A stretch of DNA of 60,000 nucleotides from Bolinopsis microptera. Taxonomy: Eukaryota; Ctenophora; Tentaculata; Lobata; Bolinopsidae. This document shows positions 29,100 through 43,175 of the stretch, in pieces. Each line of letters begins with the position of its first letter. Within the stretch, counting starts at the first letter, position 1. The stretch lies in the NCBI RefSeq assembly GCF_026151205.1, contig NC_087078.1:13873118-13933117 (forward strand), read 5' to 3'. The notes beneath the pieces are model-generated. The model was not told the origin of the DNA. It saw nothing but the letters and a program-made list of their open reading frames with translations, and did not search any database. The translations under genes and the position numbers were made by a program.

Positions 29100-32000
29100 A
29101 AAAAATCTATTTATAGCAAAACGAAATCTATCCTTTTTCTCAGATGGAAATCTTCGCATTGACGCCACGAAGAAAGGACCTCATCTCAAGATTCTAATAA
29201 AAATAAAAAGTTTAGGGAAAATGGAGGTGGTGTTCTTTGGCTGTTCGGTCTGATCTCGATGCCACTACGACCCGAACTACAGTTAGCCTTAGTGCAGAAA
29301 TGCTTGCCGTTAAAATGCTTTTCTAACAAAGAGAGTATTGTAATCTGTATGTTATAGAGTAGGAACTCTTGGGTTACCTATATGATGTCATAGTTAGTGA
29401 TATTCGCAAGCTAGTTTACACTAAGGAATCCCCTAAAATCTTATGTTATTGGTGATTTTTAATCTCCCATACGACTGGCTATCTTCTCAGTACCGTACCT
29501 ATGAGCAGATCCTTCATAGTTCTTTCAGTGATTCTTTCTCTCTCCCAGTTGATCATCACCCACCCATAAATGTGGTTAATACATCTAGATCATTAAAATT
29601 CTCAGTAATTATGATTAACACAATCGATAACTTGAATGTCTGTGCTCCTCATTACCGTGTGCAAAATCTGATCATTTTCTGTCACTTTGTCAATTAAATG
29701 CTCCTTTTCCAGCATCGAAAAAACTCCTAACGTAAAATCTATAATTATAAGAAAGCAAACTGGGACATAGATAATCGGTGGAATTATGCTCGTTTAATTG
29801 GGCATGTCTAGAATGCCTAGAGCTGATTCGTCTTGGGAAGTTAGTTTTAAAGTCTGCATTATGAATTAGTTGAATATACATATTTCCTATAAGTAACTAT
29901 TAAATAGAGTTTCAAACCCGTGGTTCATATGACTTTTTTCTTTCAAGCCGTTAATAAAGGATAGGACTCAGATCTAAATTTAAAATTTCTGGTTCTTTTT
30001 CTGATGAGTTAAAGTTTGTTACTAGCCGTAAGATTTTAAGAGGCTTTCACAGCAATATAAGAGACAATCTTTTCAATAGTGATGATCCTGGCGTAATATT
30101 AAGGATGTTTTGGTCACAATTGTTAAGTTTAAATGCTAAATAAAAACTTCCTGCCGTTTTCCTAAGTGTGTTTGTTATTCTGGACAGGCTTCGGTTCAAA
30201 ACCAAAGTTCTAGCTGAACTTTTCATTTCTTTTCTTTTTTACTGTTTTCGGATCCTTCACTTTATGGACACTGATATCTCCTATGTCAATGATGTTTGAT
30301 TTTGATATTGACTTCGATCATCGGGATGTGTTCGTAAGCTTCTTTCAAATATTATTTCAAAATAAAGCCCTGGGACCAGATTGGCTACAACGGTAAATCT
30401 CAAAAATTGTTCAGTAGGTTGAGCTTACCTCTAACATGCTTATTTCGTGGATTTCAACAGCGGGTACCATTCCCAAGAATGGAAACTTGCAAGGTTGTCC
30501 CAATATTTAAGAAAGGTAAGAAAAGTGAGGTTTGAAAGTATAGACAATATCCCTTACTTGTTTGTCATGAAAGTTTTTGAAGCGCATTTGTTAAACGTAT
30601 ATGCTTTCTTTGACAGTACCTTCTTGATCCCAGGCAGCATGGGTTTTCTGTGCACAAGTTCATGCAAACCAAGTTATGGTTACTTTGTGATAGCCTGGCA
30701 TTTGTCTCTTAACCGAAAACAATATCAATCATGTTGTGTATTTGATTTGCTAAGGCATGTGATTTCTGTAAATCATGATATCCTTCTTCTTAAAGCTAAA
30801 GACCCTTATATAACATTGATGGTAACTTTCAAATTTCTTACCAATTACCTCAGGCGTTACAAGATGGTTATTGGTAATGAGATGTATCTACCCTCTCAGT
30901 TATTCTGGTGTCCCCCAGGGCTCTATTCTTGGTCTTTCTTTTTGTATTGTTTATCAATGATTTCTCCTTGGCCTTTCGGGTAATACTGATATTGTTTTGT
31001 TGCGATGATACAAAAATTGGGTAAAATAATTCATCTTCTGTAATACTATTTACAAATGGTATAGATAATCTCTCTGACTGGGCTCTAAGAAAACAAAATG
31101 CGTTCCTCAGGCAAAATGTAAAGTGCTTATTGTTTCAGGAAAAACCATCTTTATCTCCTCCATACCATACTATCTTGATGGCCTCTCTTGTGTATGTAGT
31201 GTAGAAAAAAGATCTTGGAGTCGATGTTACTCCTAAGTAAGTTGGAATAGTCAGTGCGACAGAATTTATACTTAAGGCTGCCAACAAATTGGATGGTCAG
31301 AAGGATGGCCATATTGTCTATTGATCAGAACGTCGCGGGCGCTTTACCTTACCTGGTGCGTAGCCAATTCGAAAATTGTTCATAATTCTGGCGCCCTTGT
31401 AATAATCATCATTTAGTGATAAATTAGAAAGTCTCAAAGAGAGCTATTAAATGGATTCTGTCTGAAGTGGGCTCAGCAGTTATCCACCTGAGCAAATGTC
31501 AAAAGTTGCAATGCTTGTCGACATTCTCCCTTTGTCTCAAATGTTTGACTTGAATGATCTTATTTTTTTCACAAAGTTCTTACAATTTAATTCCTGTATC
31601 ACTGCTCACTTCTCTTTTATATCAGGGCACTTCTCGACTAAGACGTTGCCCACCTCGACAGTTAGTTCTATTGTGTCATCAATTTTACTAAGTTAAGTCA
31701 GAATTCACACACCACTGTACTCAAATAGCCACTGGCAATCATTTTTCTACGGAACCATATACTGTGGAATGGGACTCCCTTACGGAAAGACAGATTGTTG
31801 TATACTATCGTCTTTTCAAAGCTGAGGTCATAAGCATCTTTGGAAATGTTTTTTGGATAGTGAAACAACAGTCTAGCCTAGTCTCTTTGTCCCATATTAT
31901 TATTATTTTGTTTTATTAATTTTTTTATATTCCTTTATTACTTTCACTCATATCACACTTCACCGCACACCTTCTCCACACATTAATGACCATTTCACGA

Positions 32001-32290
32001 CCTGTATCTAATGTATCTGAATTTGGAGTATTGAAATTACAAATTGTGACTCTATTATCACAGTTATTCACATGGATTTGTTTGTTATAAATTGTTTTCA
32101 TAAATTTTTGGATTTAGATTAATTGATGTAATGGGTCAAGGTTTAATGCGGACATAGTTAACTAGTGTTTACCGTGTTTGGGTGGCCCATCATATTTTAC
32201 AGATGGGGGCGATATTTTGAACGTTATTTTATAATCATCTATTGCTTTACTCTGTAAAATTTGAAAGATTTTATAAAAAAAAATAAAATT
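29100..32290 (+). mobile_element. APE-type LINE, pass 3 (most readable forward copy)
   Basis: Endonuclease motifs are visible near 29,445-29,480 (I.FNLP.DW, from IGDFNLPxxDW). They are also seen near 29,530-29,575 (SLPVDHHPP) and near 29,640-29,680 (CAPH...KSDHF type). RT motifs follow: GPD near 30,372, QE-WKLA near 30,470, NHDILL near 30,775, GVPQGSILG near 30,910 and DDT near 31,005. The 3' end is A-rich near 32,290. APE endonuclease followed by RT without RNase H or integrase places it with CR1/L2/Jockey-like LINEs. Frames break at nearly every few dozen codons through indels. Confidence 0.87.
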
Positions 32291-32929
32291 AATTAAACTT
32301 AGATAAATCAAAAACAAATCAAAAACGACGAAACGAATTGAACGAAAAATGAAATACAAGAACAAAAACTAAAATTAAAATAAAATTCCTAAGCATTCTT
32401 CAGCATAAACTTGTTGGTGTGCTTACTTTTACTTATGATGTTCCTCTCCTATTTAATATGATTGCCATCTTTATTTAACAAAAATATATAAAGGTTTTCT
32501 GTAGGCAGAGATGCAGTTTCGTACCTTGTACGGATGAGACATGTTTGATTATTTTCCAAGATATTTTATATGGTGTTTGTTTATCTTTCAACTCCATATT
32601 TTCTTAGAAGCTCGTTGATTTCGTAGCTTCTCGAGTTTGAAGCAGCTTGTGTGTGAACTGAAAAGGGTCTTAAAAGTGTTTTCAGTAAGCCAATATATTT
32701 GTGCTCTTTCTTTTCAATTTTCCACTGCAATAGTTGACTTATATATCACTTGCTGCTTACAGGCATTGTCCGTTCAGTGGGAATTTCGGCTTTCTGCAAT
32801 TGCTCGTTTTCGATTTAATTGTAGTTCTTCTGGTTGGTTGTTGGTGCGGTAAGAGGATCTACGTTGGGTAGGAACTGTTGATAGCTTAATTGTGTTTTGT
32901 TGAAACATTTTTGTGTGAAATTGGTGTCC

Positions 32930-33090
32930 TTGGGGAAGTGCTCTTTCTTTTCATTTTCATGCAATAGTTGCTTTCATATATCACTGTGCTTCCAGGCATT
33001 GTCGTTCAGTGGGACATTTCGGCTTTCTGCAATGTAACAACCAAAATTAGCAAGGCTTCCTCGATTATAGAAAGCACTTCCCAGAGGACA
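32930..33090. repeat. mirror axis A, second occurrence
   Basis: Same asymmetric loop as at 21.3 kb, same orientation, with independent small differences. The flanking arms again match outward to the LINE 3' ends near 32,290 and 33,720. Confidence 0.8.
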
Positions 33091-33699
33091 CCATTTCAAA
33101 AATGTTACAGAACACAATTCAGTCTCATACAGTTGCACCCAACGTAGGATCATTTAGCGAGCCAGGCACCAAAGCTCAGAAGAAACTACAAATTAAATCG
33201 AAAACGTGCAATTGCAGAAGCCGGAATGTGCCACTGAACGTGAAATGCCTGGAAGCAGCAGTGATATATGGAGCAAACTATTGGCAGTGGAAAAAATGCA
33301 AGGAATGAGCACAAATATATTGGGCTTACTGAAAACTCTTTTAAGACGTTTAGTTCACCACAAGCTTTTAAATGAGAAGCTACGAAATAGACGGAGCTAT
33401 CTAGAAAATATGGGAGTTGAAAGATAAACTAAACCATATAAAATATCTTGGAAAATAATCAAACATGTCATACGTACAAGGGGGTCGTAAGATTTGTATC
33501 TCTGCCTTATGAAACACTTTATATTATTTTAAATAAAGATGCAATCTATACAATTGGAGGAGGGAATCTAGTAATGATAGGCACACACAAGTTTATGCTG
33601 AAGAAATGCTTTTGCGAATTTTATTTTAATTTTAGTTTTTGTTCTTGTATTTAATTTCGTTTCAATTTCGTTTCGTTCGTTTGATTTTGTTTTTGATAT

Positions 33700-36600
33700 A
33701 GTTAAGTTAGTTTATTTTATTTTTTTTATTAAATACTTTTCAAATTTACAGAGTACAGCATAGAGAATATAAAATAGAATCGTTCAAAATTATCGCCCAT
33801 CTGTAAAATATGATGGGCACCCAAAAACACGGTAAACCATAGTGAAAACTATGTCGCAAGTAACTTGGACCATTACATCGACTTAATTAAATCCAAAAAT
33901 TATTGAAAAACTATTTTATATCTCAAAACAAATCCATGGGTGAATAACTGTGGATTTAGAGTCAATTTTGTATTTTCAATACGTCAATTCAGATACATAG
34001 ATACGGTCTGAAATGGGTCATTAATGTGTGAGAAGGTGTGGGGTGAAGTGTGAATATGATGTTGAAAGTATAGGAAGTAGATAAAAAAAATTAATAAACA
34101 AAAAATAATAATAATATGGGAGCAAAGAGGGACTAGGCTAGACTGTTGTTTCCTATCAATAATAAACATTCCATAGATGGCTTAGTGACTCAGCTTTGAA
34201 AAGACTAGTAGACACAATATGTCTTACCTGTAAAAGGGAGTCCATTCACGAATATGGTTCTGTAGAAAAATGATTTTGCCAGTGGGCTATTTGAGGTACA
34301 TGTGGTGTGGAATTCTGGACTTACTTAGGTAAATTGATGCACAATAGACAGACTGTCGGGGTGGCAACGTCTTATGTCGAGAAGTGCCGATATAAAGAGT
34401 GATAGTGAGGCAGTGATACAGAATTAATTGTTAAGACTTTGTGAAAAAAATAAAGATCTTCAAGTCAAACTTTGAGACAAAGGGAGAATGTCGGACAAGC
34501 TGCACTTTTTGACATATTGCTCAGGTGGTTAACTGCGGCCTTCAGACAGAATCCATTTAATAGCTTCTTTTGGAGTCTTTCTAATTTATCACTATGTGAT
34601 TATTACAAGGGCGCAGATTATGGAAACAATTTTCGAATGGCTCGAACCAGGGTAGAGGTAAAGCGCCCGGCGACGTTTTGATCAATGACAATATGGCCAC
34701 TCTTTCTGATCATTACCATGTTGTGGCAGGCCTCTAGTATAAATCTGTCGCACTGGGATATTCCAACTTAGCTTAGGAGTAACATCGCTCCAAGTCTTTT
34801 CTAACTCTACATACTCAAGAGGAGAGCCATCAGATAGTATGCGAAGGAGGAGATAAGATGGTTTCTGAAACAATAGCATTTACATTTTGCTGGATGGAAT
34901 GCATTTTGTTTCTTAGTGCCAGTCAGAGAGATAGTCTATTATTCCATTTGTAAATTAGTATTATCAGAAGTTGAATGTAATTTTAGCCAGATTTTTGTAT
35001 CATCGGCATACAAAACAATATCAGTTTTATTCCGAAAGGCCAAGAGGAATTCATTGATAAACAATACAAAAGTAAGGGACCAGAATAGAGCCCTGGGGGA
35101 CTCCAGAATTTACTTAGAGGGTAGATGACATCTCATTAACATAACCACTCTTTGGTTAACGGCCTTGAAGGTATTTGTAAGAAATTTGTTAAGAGTGTAC
35201 CATCAATGTTATATAAGGTCTTTAGCTTATGAAGAGGATATCATGATTTACAGAATCAATGCCGTAGCAAAATCAAAATACACAACATGATTATAATGTT
35301 TTCGTTATGAGACAATGCAGGCTATCACAAAAGTCAACCTTATTGGTAGTGATGACTTGTGCTCTAGAAAAACAGGCTGCCTGGATCAAGAAGGGTACAT
35401 GTCAAAGAAAAGCAGTTTACGTTTACCAATGCGCTCAAAAACTTTATGACTAAACAAGTAAGGGATATGGGGGGTGAGTGGGGGGCCCCCGGGGGATCTT
35501 ATAGTTTTCACTCACTTTTCTTACCTTTTAAATGATTGACAACATTTGAATGTTTCCATTTTGTGGTATGTAGCCGCTGTTGTAAGATCCCGAAAAATGC
35601 ATGTTAGAGGGTAAGCTAACTACGGAACAATTTTGAGAATTTTACGTGGATGCCATATTGTCCCTGGCTTTATTTGAATTAATATTGAAGAGCTTACGAC
35701 ATTCCGATGAGCGAAGTCAATATCAAAAAATCAACATCATTGACATAGGGAGATATAGTGTCTAAGTGAAGGATCCGAAAACTGGTTATAAAAGAATGAA
35801 TTGAAAAAGTTCAGCTTGAGCTTTGGGTTTGATCCGAAGGCTGTCCAGATAACTAACCACAATTAGGGTATACGGCAGGAGTTAGATTTATACTTAACAT
35901 GTGACAAAACTTCTTAGTTATTTAGGGCTGAATCATCCACTATTGAAAATGATGTTCTTATTTTGGCTGATGAAAGCCTCTTATAATCTTTACGGCTAGT
36001 AACAACTTTAACTCATCGATATAGAAACCAGAAATTTTAAAGTTTGAATGGAGTCTATCCTTTTTACGGCATGAAGAAAAAGTTCTCTCACGAACACGGG
36101 GGTTGAAACTCTGATTTAATTAGTTACTTTAGGAATTTGTTTTTCAACCTAAATTCTTAATGCAGTCTTTCAACTATCTTCACGGTCGAATCAGGTTCTA
36201 GGCATTCTAGGATTGCCAAATTAATCGAGCAGAATTCCGGATTATTCATGTCCTGTTTCTTTCTTTAATTATAGATTTTACGATTAGGGAGTTTTCTTGG
36301 GGAAAAGGAGCTTTTATTGAAAAGTGACAGGAAAATGATCAGATTTGCACACGGAATGAGGATCACAGACATTAAGTTATCGATTTGTTATCATTATTAT
36401 GAGAAGAAATGTCTAATGTATTACACTTTTATGGGTGGGTGATGTGATCAAATGGGAGAGAGAAAGATCACTGAAGAATCTATGAAGGATTGCTCATTAG
36501 GTCGGTACTGGATGAAATAGCAGTCTGTATGGGGGAGATTATAAATTCACCAATAACATAGATTTTAGGGGGATTCTTTTTTGGAATAAACTAGCTTGCG

Positions 36601-36870
36601 ATATAACTAACTATGACATCATGATTAGGTACCCAAGAGTTCTACTCTATAACAAAAGTACAGATTACAATACTCTCTTTGTTAGGAACAAGCATTTTAC
36701 GGCAAGCATTTCTGCACTAGGCTACTGGTAGTCGGGTTGTAGTGGCATCGAGATAGACCGAACAGCCAAAGAACACCACCTCCATTTTCCCTTAAACTTT
36801 TTAGGGTTATTAGGGAAAAAAATCTTGAGATGATTCGTTCTCGTGCGGTCATTGCGAAGACTTTCTTATT
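33700..36870 (-). mobile_element. APE-type LINE, pass 4 (reverse)
   Basis: Mirror of pass 3: YADDT equivalent near 34,995-35,010, GPDG landmark near 35,655, GDFNLP equivalent near 36,530-36,560. A G/C-rich burst at 35,468-35,496 has no counterpart in the other passes and looks like read noise. Confidence 0.85.
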
Positions 36871-38334
36871 GAGAAGAAGGAAAGATTTCGTTGCTAGAAT
36901 AGATTTTTTGAGCAAGTCTCTTTTAGGGCAATTATGTCAGGTGCTCTATGTTAGCAAAGGATTGAAGTTCGGAAATCTTATTTCCATCAAGAAGGGATGG
37001 AGGAGCTTAGGTACTGAAAGGATAGGACTTGGACATTTGGTAGAGTATAGATAGGGAGTTGGGACCTGGTTTAAGATAGAAGGTTAACAAGAGTTATCAA
37101 AAGGAAAGTTAAGAGAGAAAACCCAAAGAATGAATAAATGATACTGAGCCTGAGGCAGGCTGGAATATTGACTCTATTATCTTACAGGGAGAGAACATTT
37201 CTTATAAACCATGAGGAGATAATTACAAAGAAAAAAAAATAAAAGTTTTGATGTGGGAGCAGCAAGAAATGGTATCAAGATAACGTGGCTGTCAAGGAGT
37301 GAGAGGAATGATATATTAGAATCTAGGGGCATCTGTGTTCTGGACTAGTCGTGGAGAGAAGAATTGGGAGAGGTAAGTCATGATGAGAGAATAGAGAGAA
37401 ACATATGATTTGATAATGTAGTTGTTGTGTGGGGTGCATGGAGAATTAAATGTGTAAATTTTGTTAGGTATAACGTGTTGATATGTATATGTGCATTTCT
37501 TGACGTGTACGAGGCCTTTTGCATGCAAAAAGACTATTCTAGTCTAAACGATTCATTGTCTAACATGGAAAATGGGCGGACGAATGTACCTGAAATAGGA
37601 GCATAAATTGAGAAAAAGATAAAAATCAGAGATTGTTTGAGTTGTAATTTTAGGCGCAACGTCTTAATCAAAATATTAATGAAAGAAAAGATCAAGATAT
37701 TAAATTCCCAGATAGATTATTTACAACCCTGTCAAAACTGTGTTCGTTTCACAACTTAAGCCAAGTGACAGTAAACCTACTCCTCTCATGTTGAGATGAA
37801 GCCAATCATGGTATAGAAGTTCATACATGATCTTAAAGTCTCGAGGTAAAAAGTTTGAGAAAAACAGTCTAGGAAACACGCAATTATTCATTAGCATAAG
37901 TCTTTAAGTAGATTGTTAAAATCTAGAACATTCTTTGTATGTAGGAATATAAACACTTATTAGGAAGACAACAACTGGCAATTATATTGCAGCGGAAATA
38001 ACTGCTTAGTGGTGTCATTAAATTCAGTAAGATATTCCTAAGGATGAACCCATTCTTAGAATGTTTAACTGTCTTTAGTACAACATCAATATAATTTTTC
38101 AATATTCGTCAGCTTCTGAGCTGCATGAGTTTATGAAAATGATGAGGAGCTGTAAGGAAAACATGGATTTATTAATTTATAAGATATTCTGACACTGATG
38201 ATTGCATTTGCATGAACTCTGAGTTGTTGATCGTTGTTTTTCATTATCTATATATATATATATATTTATATATTTATATATATGTATACTATATATTTAT
38301 ATATATATATCTATATTAAATTTTAAACTTGACG

Positions 38335-39280
38335 AAATTTCCCCGGCAACGGGGACATAGTAAGAAAAAAACGAAAATCGCCTCAAAATGGACCCTCTGG
38401 TGATTTGCTAACCAGCTCGCAAATGAGTGGCAACTCGCCATTTTTAGCAGGGTTGTAGAAAAAGGATAGGAATAGGCTATAGCATTCTTTGATTTTATTT
38501 AGGCTTTAGATTTTTTATATTTAACGTCGGAAGTGAGGTTAAATATATCGTTAGTAGAACTGCGTTATTTAAGCATAGTTTACTGCGCTGTTGCGTAGCA
38601 ACGTTAAAATGCACGTGCGCGGAACCACAGATTAACAACGGCGTTGATTATGCTGTAGCTACGTCATAATTTCAAAACTAGCTCCACATTTACGCGCACG
38701 CTATGACTTCTTATAACTTTGTTTGTGATGGTATTTTGATGCGGTAAAAAGTATCGTTTTGGGAATCGAAATTAATAACACGCTGTCGTCCTATTGTTAG
38801 ATTAAATTACATTATGCGGACAGCGTTGTTAGTATTCGGATTCAAAACGATACTTTTTACCGCATCAAAAATACAATCACAAACACAACAAAAGTTATAA
38901 GAAGTATGGCGTGAGCCGTATTATGTGAGTAGTTTGGAAATTATGACGTAGCATTACAGCATAACAACGCGCGTTGTTTAAATCTCGTGGTGCTCGCGCA
39001 CGTGCTTTTTACGTTGCTACGCAAGCGCAAGTAAACCTTTGCGTAAATAAGCAATTATTCTAACGATTATTTAACTCACTTCCGACGTTAATTATAAAAA
39101 TAAATCTAAATGCTAAATCATTTCTAGAATGCTATAGCTATTTCTATCCTTTTTCTACAACCCTGCTAAAAATGGCGAGGTTCACTCATTTTGCGAAGCT
39201 GGGTTTGCATCACCGAGGTCATTTTGAGGTCGATTTTCGTGTTTTTTCTTCTATGTCCCCGTTGCGGGGAAATTTCGTCA
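38335..39280. repeat. foldback at axis B, second occurrence
   Basis: Repeats the structure at 26,690-27,640 with the same central spacer (TATTGTTAGATTAAATT) in the same orientation and scattered indel differences. Confidence 0.75.
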
Positions 39281-40689
39281 ATGTTTAAAATATTATATAG
39301 ATCTATATATATATATTTATTTTACATATATATATATATTATATTTATAGTATATTATTTATTAAATGAAACATCGAGTCTACATACTCAGAGTTTCATG
39401 CAAATGCATTCATCAGTGTCAGAATTAACTTATTAAATTAATAAATCCTGTTTTCCTTACTAGCTCCTTCATCATTTTCATAAAAACTCATGCAGCTGCA
39501 GAAGCAGACGATATGAAAAAATTATATTGAGTGTTGTTACTAATGAATTAAATATTTTTAAGTATGTGGTTCAGTTCCTTAGGAAAGTATCTTACTGATT
39601 AATTGACACCCACTAAGCAGTTTATTTCCCGCTGGCAATTATAATTGGCCAATGTTGTCTTCCTATTATGTGTTTTTTATTTCTACATAGCTAGAATGTT
39701 CTAGATTTTAACAATTTACTTAAAGGACTTATGCTAAAGAATTAATTGCGTGTTCTAGGACTGTTTCTCAATTTTTAACTCGAGATTAGATCATGTAATG
39801 AATTATATACCTCGATTGGCTTCTTCTCAACATGAAGGAGTAGGTTTACTGTCCATTGGCTTAAGTTGTTAGTAAACGATCTCAGTTTTGACAGGGTTGT
39901 AAATTAATTTCTGGGAATTTAAATCTTTGAATCTTTTCTTTCATTTATATTTGATTAAGACGTTGCGCCTAATATTAAAACTCAAACAAATCTCTGATTT
40001 AATCTTTTTCTCAATTTTATGCCTCCTAGTGCGGTACTTCGGTCACTGCCAAATTTTCCATATGTTAGACAATGAATCGTTTTAGATTAGAATAGGTTTT
40101 TTGCATGCAAAAGGCTCGTTACACGTCAAGAATATGCAAATATACATATCAACACGTTTCATAACCTAACAAAATTTACCATTTAATTCTCCATGCACCC
40201 CCACACATAACTACAATTCTCAAATATATGTTTCTCTTCTATTCTCTATCATGACTTACCTTCTCCCAATTCTTTCTCCACGTTAGGTCCATGAACCCGT
40301 ATTCACTAGATTATAATATTTCATTCCTCTCTACTCCTTGACAGCCACGTTATTATATTACCATTTTTGCTTGCTCCCACATCAAACTTTTCTTTGTAAA
40401 TTATCTCCTCATGGTTTATAGAAATGTTCTTTACCTGGTAAGATGAATAGAGTCAAGTATTCCAGCCGCTCAGGCGTCTAGTATCTTTTTTCTTCTTTGG
40501 TTCTCTCTTAACTTTCTTTTGATAACTCTGTTAATACTTCTATGCTTTAATCCAGGTCCAAACTCACTATCTATACTTACCAAAATGTTCCTAGGTCTTA
40601 TTCTTTCAGTTACCTATGCTCCTCATCCACTTTCTTGAAGGTAATAAGATTCCGAACTCTTCAATCCTTTGTAACATAGAGCAGCCTGA

Positions 40690-42095
40690 CATAATTGCTA
40701 AATGAGTCTTGGCTCAAAAAATCTATTTCTAGCAAGAATTATTTCCTCTTCTCATATGAATCTCCCGCAATGACGCACGTGAAAGGGACTCATCCTCAAG
40801 ATCCTATTAACCTAAAAGTTTAGGAAAATGGAGGTGGTGTTCTTTTGGCTTTCGGTTGATTCGATGCCATAGACCGACTACCGTTGCCTAGGTGCCAGAA
40901 TTGCTTGCGTTAAAATTGCTCTTCCTAGCAAGCGAGTATTGTAATCTTACTTGTTATAGGTAGGAACTCTTGGGGTACTATCATGTTGTCATAGTTAGTT
41001 ATATTCGCAAGTTAGTTTCCAAAAAGAATCCCCCTAAAATTATGTTATTGGTGATTGTAATCTCCCCCATCAGGTCTGGCTATCTTCATCAATTACGTAC
41101 CTATTGAGCAAGCCTTCAAAGATTCTTTCAGTGATCTTTCTCTCTACCAGTTGATCACAGCACCCACCATAAAAGTGTTATTACATTAGAATTCTTCTCA
41201 GTACTTGATTCAACCACATCGATAACTTGAATGTCTGTGCATCCTCATTCCGTTGTGCAAATCTGATCTTTTCCTGTCACTTTTCAATTAAAAGTCCTTT
41301 TCCGACAAGGAATAACTCCTAACGTAAAAATCTATAATTATAAGAAAGAAGAAACTGGACATGATTAATCGTGAATATGCTCGATTAATTGGCAAGTCCT
41401 TAGGATGCCTAGATCCGGATTCGTATTGGAGTTAGATAAGCTGCATTATGAATTTAGTGTTATTACATATTCTAAAGTAAACTATTAAATCAGAGTTCAA
41501 CCGTGGTTCGATAGTGTACTTTTTTCTTCATGCCGGTAAAAAAGGGATAGATCAGATCATAAATTTAAAATTTCTGGTTCTATTTCTGATGAGTTAAGTT
41601 GGTTACTTAGCCGTTAAGATTTTAAGTGGCTTTAATCAAGCCAAAATAAGAGAAAATCTTTCAATAGTTAGAAAATTAATGATGATCCAGGCTATTAACT
41701 AAGAAGTTTTGGTCACATGTTAAGTTAAAATCTTACCCTCCCTGCCGTAGTTCCTTAATATGTGTTAGGTTATTCTGGACAGCTTCGGTTCAAACCACAA
41801 GTCAAGCTGAACTTTTCAATTCTTTTTTTAAACCGTTTTCGGATCCTTCACTTTATGATCCTACTGATATCTCCTATGTCAATGATGTTGATTTTGTTAT
41901 TTGACTTCGAAATCGGGATGTTAGTAAGCTTCTTCAAATATTAATTCAAATAAACAGCCTGGGACAGATGGATACACGGTAAAATTCTCAAAATTGTTCC
42001 GTAGGTTTGCTTACTCTTACATGCATTTTTCGTGGATCTTACAACTGCGGCTACATTCCCCGAGAATGGAAACTTGCAAATGTTAGTCCCATTTC
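40690..42095 (+). mobile_element. APE-type LINE, pass 5, ends inside the RT
   Basis: The endonuclease GDFNLP equivalent is near 41,045-41,085 and the GPDG landmark near 41,960. The pass stops in the CPIFKKG region at about 42,095. That is about 240 bp past the position at which pass 1 began in the same element, so the junctions lie inside LINE sequence on both sides of the block. Confidence 0.83.
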
Positions 42096-43098
42096 TGGGG
42101 GTGCTAGGGAGTATGGGTTACGTGGCTAATGTTCAGAACTTCTGAACGTGCTAGGTTAATAGATGTCAAAATTAAGCCACTATCGTCAAAAACGCTATTA
42201 TTTTTGTTTACCAATATCCTCAAACTCAAATGAACGTGTCCATAAAGTTTATGAACTTATTTGTGAATTTTCTTTGCCAATTCATGGCCTTGAATTGAGG
42301 TGTAATCCTGGAAACATTGTGAAGTAAAATGTACTTCGAAACAATAAAAAGTAAAACCAATGATCTTGGTTTCTCGGATTCTGTATCTGATTTTGCGCAA
42401 TCTTTCGACTTCACAAGATTATGAAAACCATTTTCACCCTAAAAGTCGTGTAAACATGGAGTTCTGCTGATTCTCCGACGAATTCTCGTCCTGTTAGAAT
42501 AACTTACAACTTTGAATGATTATTATTATTATGTCGTGTGCATTTGTCTTTTTGTTATGCTTTTCAACGGTCAACAGCGTTTTATAAAATTTATAATTTA
42601 TAAATAATAATATTTTAGATTTTATAACTATTGAGACAGATCGCTGTAGTTTTTAGTTCAATCTTGAGTTTTTATCATAAATCTGAAAATTATAGAGGCT
42701 GTGCAAATATTAATAACTAAAGATACATTGCAGTTTCAACTATGGATCAAATCCATATTCTAACATAATGCATAAACCAAGGGGTACAATGTATAAAACA
42801 TATTATGTAAGCCATTTTTTTGGTAACATTAGACACCCTCCCAATTCCCCACCGTAAGTCACTTTACAATTACACCTAACTATTGCGTAGAAATAGTACT
42901 GGCGTAAGCCTTAGTAATGTATACCTTATACTCTACTAGCCTTTCTAAATCCTTTTTGCTTAGCTGGCTTACGTAATACGTGTAATTGTATGTAGGACCC
43001 CTTATCATAGTTTGAAATAATCAATGAAATTGATTGATGAAATTTGTTACGTTTTATTTAATTTTTAAATTCAAGCTGTTTATATTCTTCAACACTGT
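42096..43098. other. AT-rich DNA right of the palindromic block, no gene recognised
   Basis: Sequence quality and composition change at the junction. A short perfect inverted repeat (GTTCAGAACTTCTGAAC) lies at 42,131-42,147. Open frames are short and have no features. Confidence 0.45.
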
Positions 43099-43175
43099 CA
43101 AAACTGAAAACTGAAAACTGAAAACTGAAAACTGAAAACTGAAAACTGAAAACTGAAAACTGAAAACTGAAAACT
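43099..43175. repeat. minisatellite, 7-bp unit AAAACTG
   Basis: About eleven near-perfect copies in a row. The minus-strand frame that reads FQFSVFS repeatedly through it is not a gene. Confidence 0.95.

Larger units (their letters stand above)
18526..42095. repeat. tandem palindromic block: five alternating passes over one ~5.85-kb sequence
   Basis: The same sequence is read forward (18,526-21,300), reverse (to 27,170), forward (to 33,016), reverse (to 38,810) and forward (to 42,095). A landmark encoding GPDG of the LINE RT lies at about 18,650 (+), 23,966 (-), 30,372 (+), 35,660 (-) and 41,960 (+), giving a period near 11.7 kb. The last pass ends about 240 bp beyond the point where the first began, so the block is two turns of a circular order. 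Copies differ mainly by scattered one-base indels, the signature of uncorrected long reads. The loops at both axis types are genomic-looking and recur in the same orientation each time. Confidence 0.9.

Noticed and set aside
35460-35500. GC-rich burst that could look like a small insertion element
   Set aside because: Absent at the mirror and repeat positions; best explained as read error.
18526-42095. CRISPR-like or immune-type repeat array
   Set aside because: The repeats are 5.85-kb inverted arms with a LINE, not short spaced repeats; the genome is eukaryotic.
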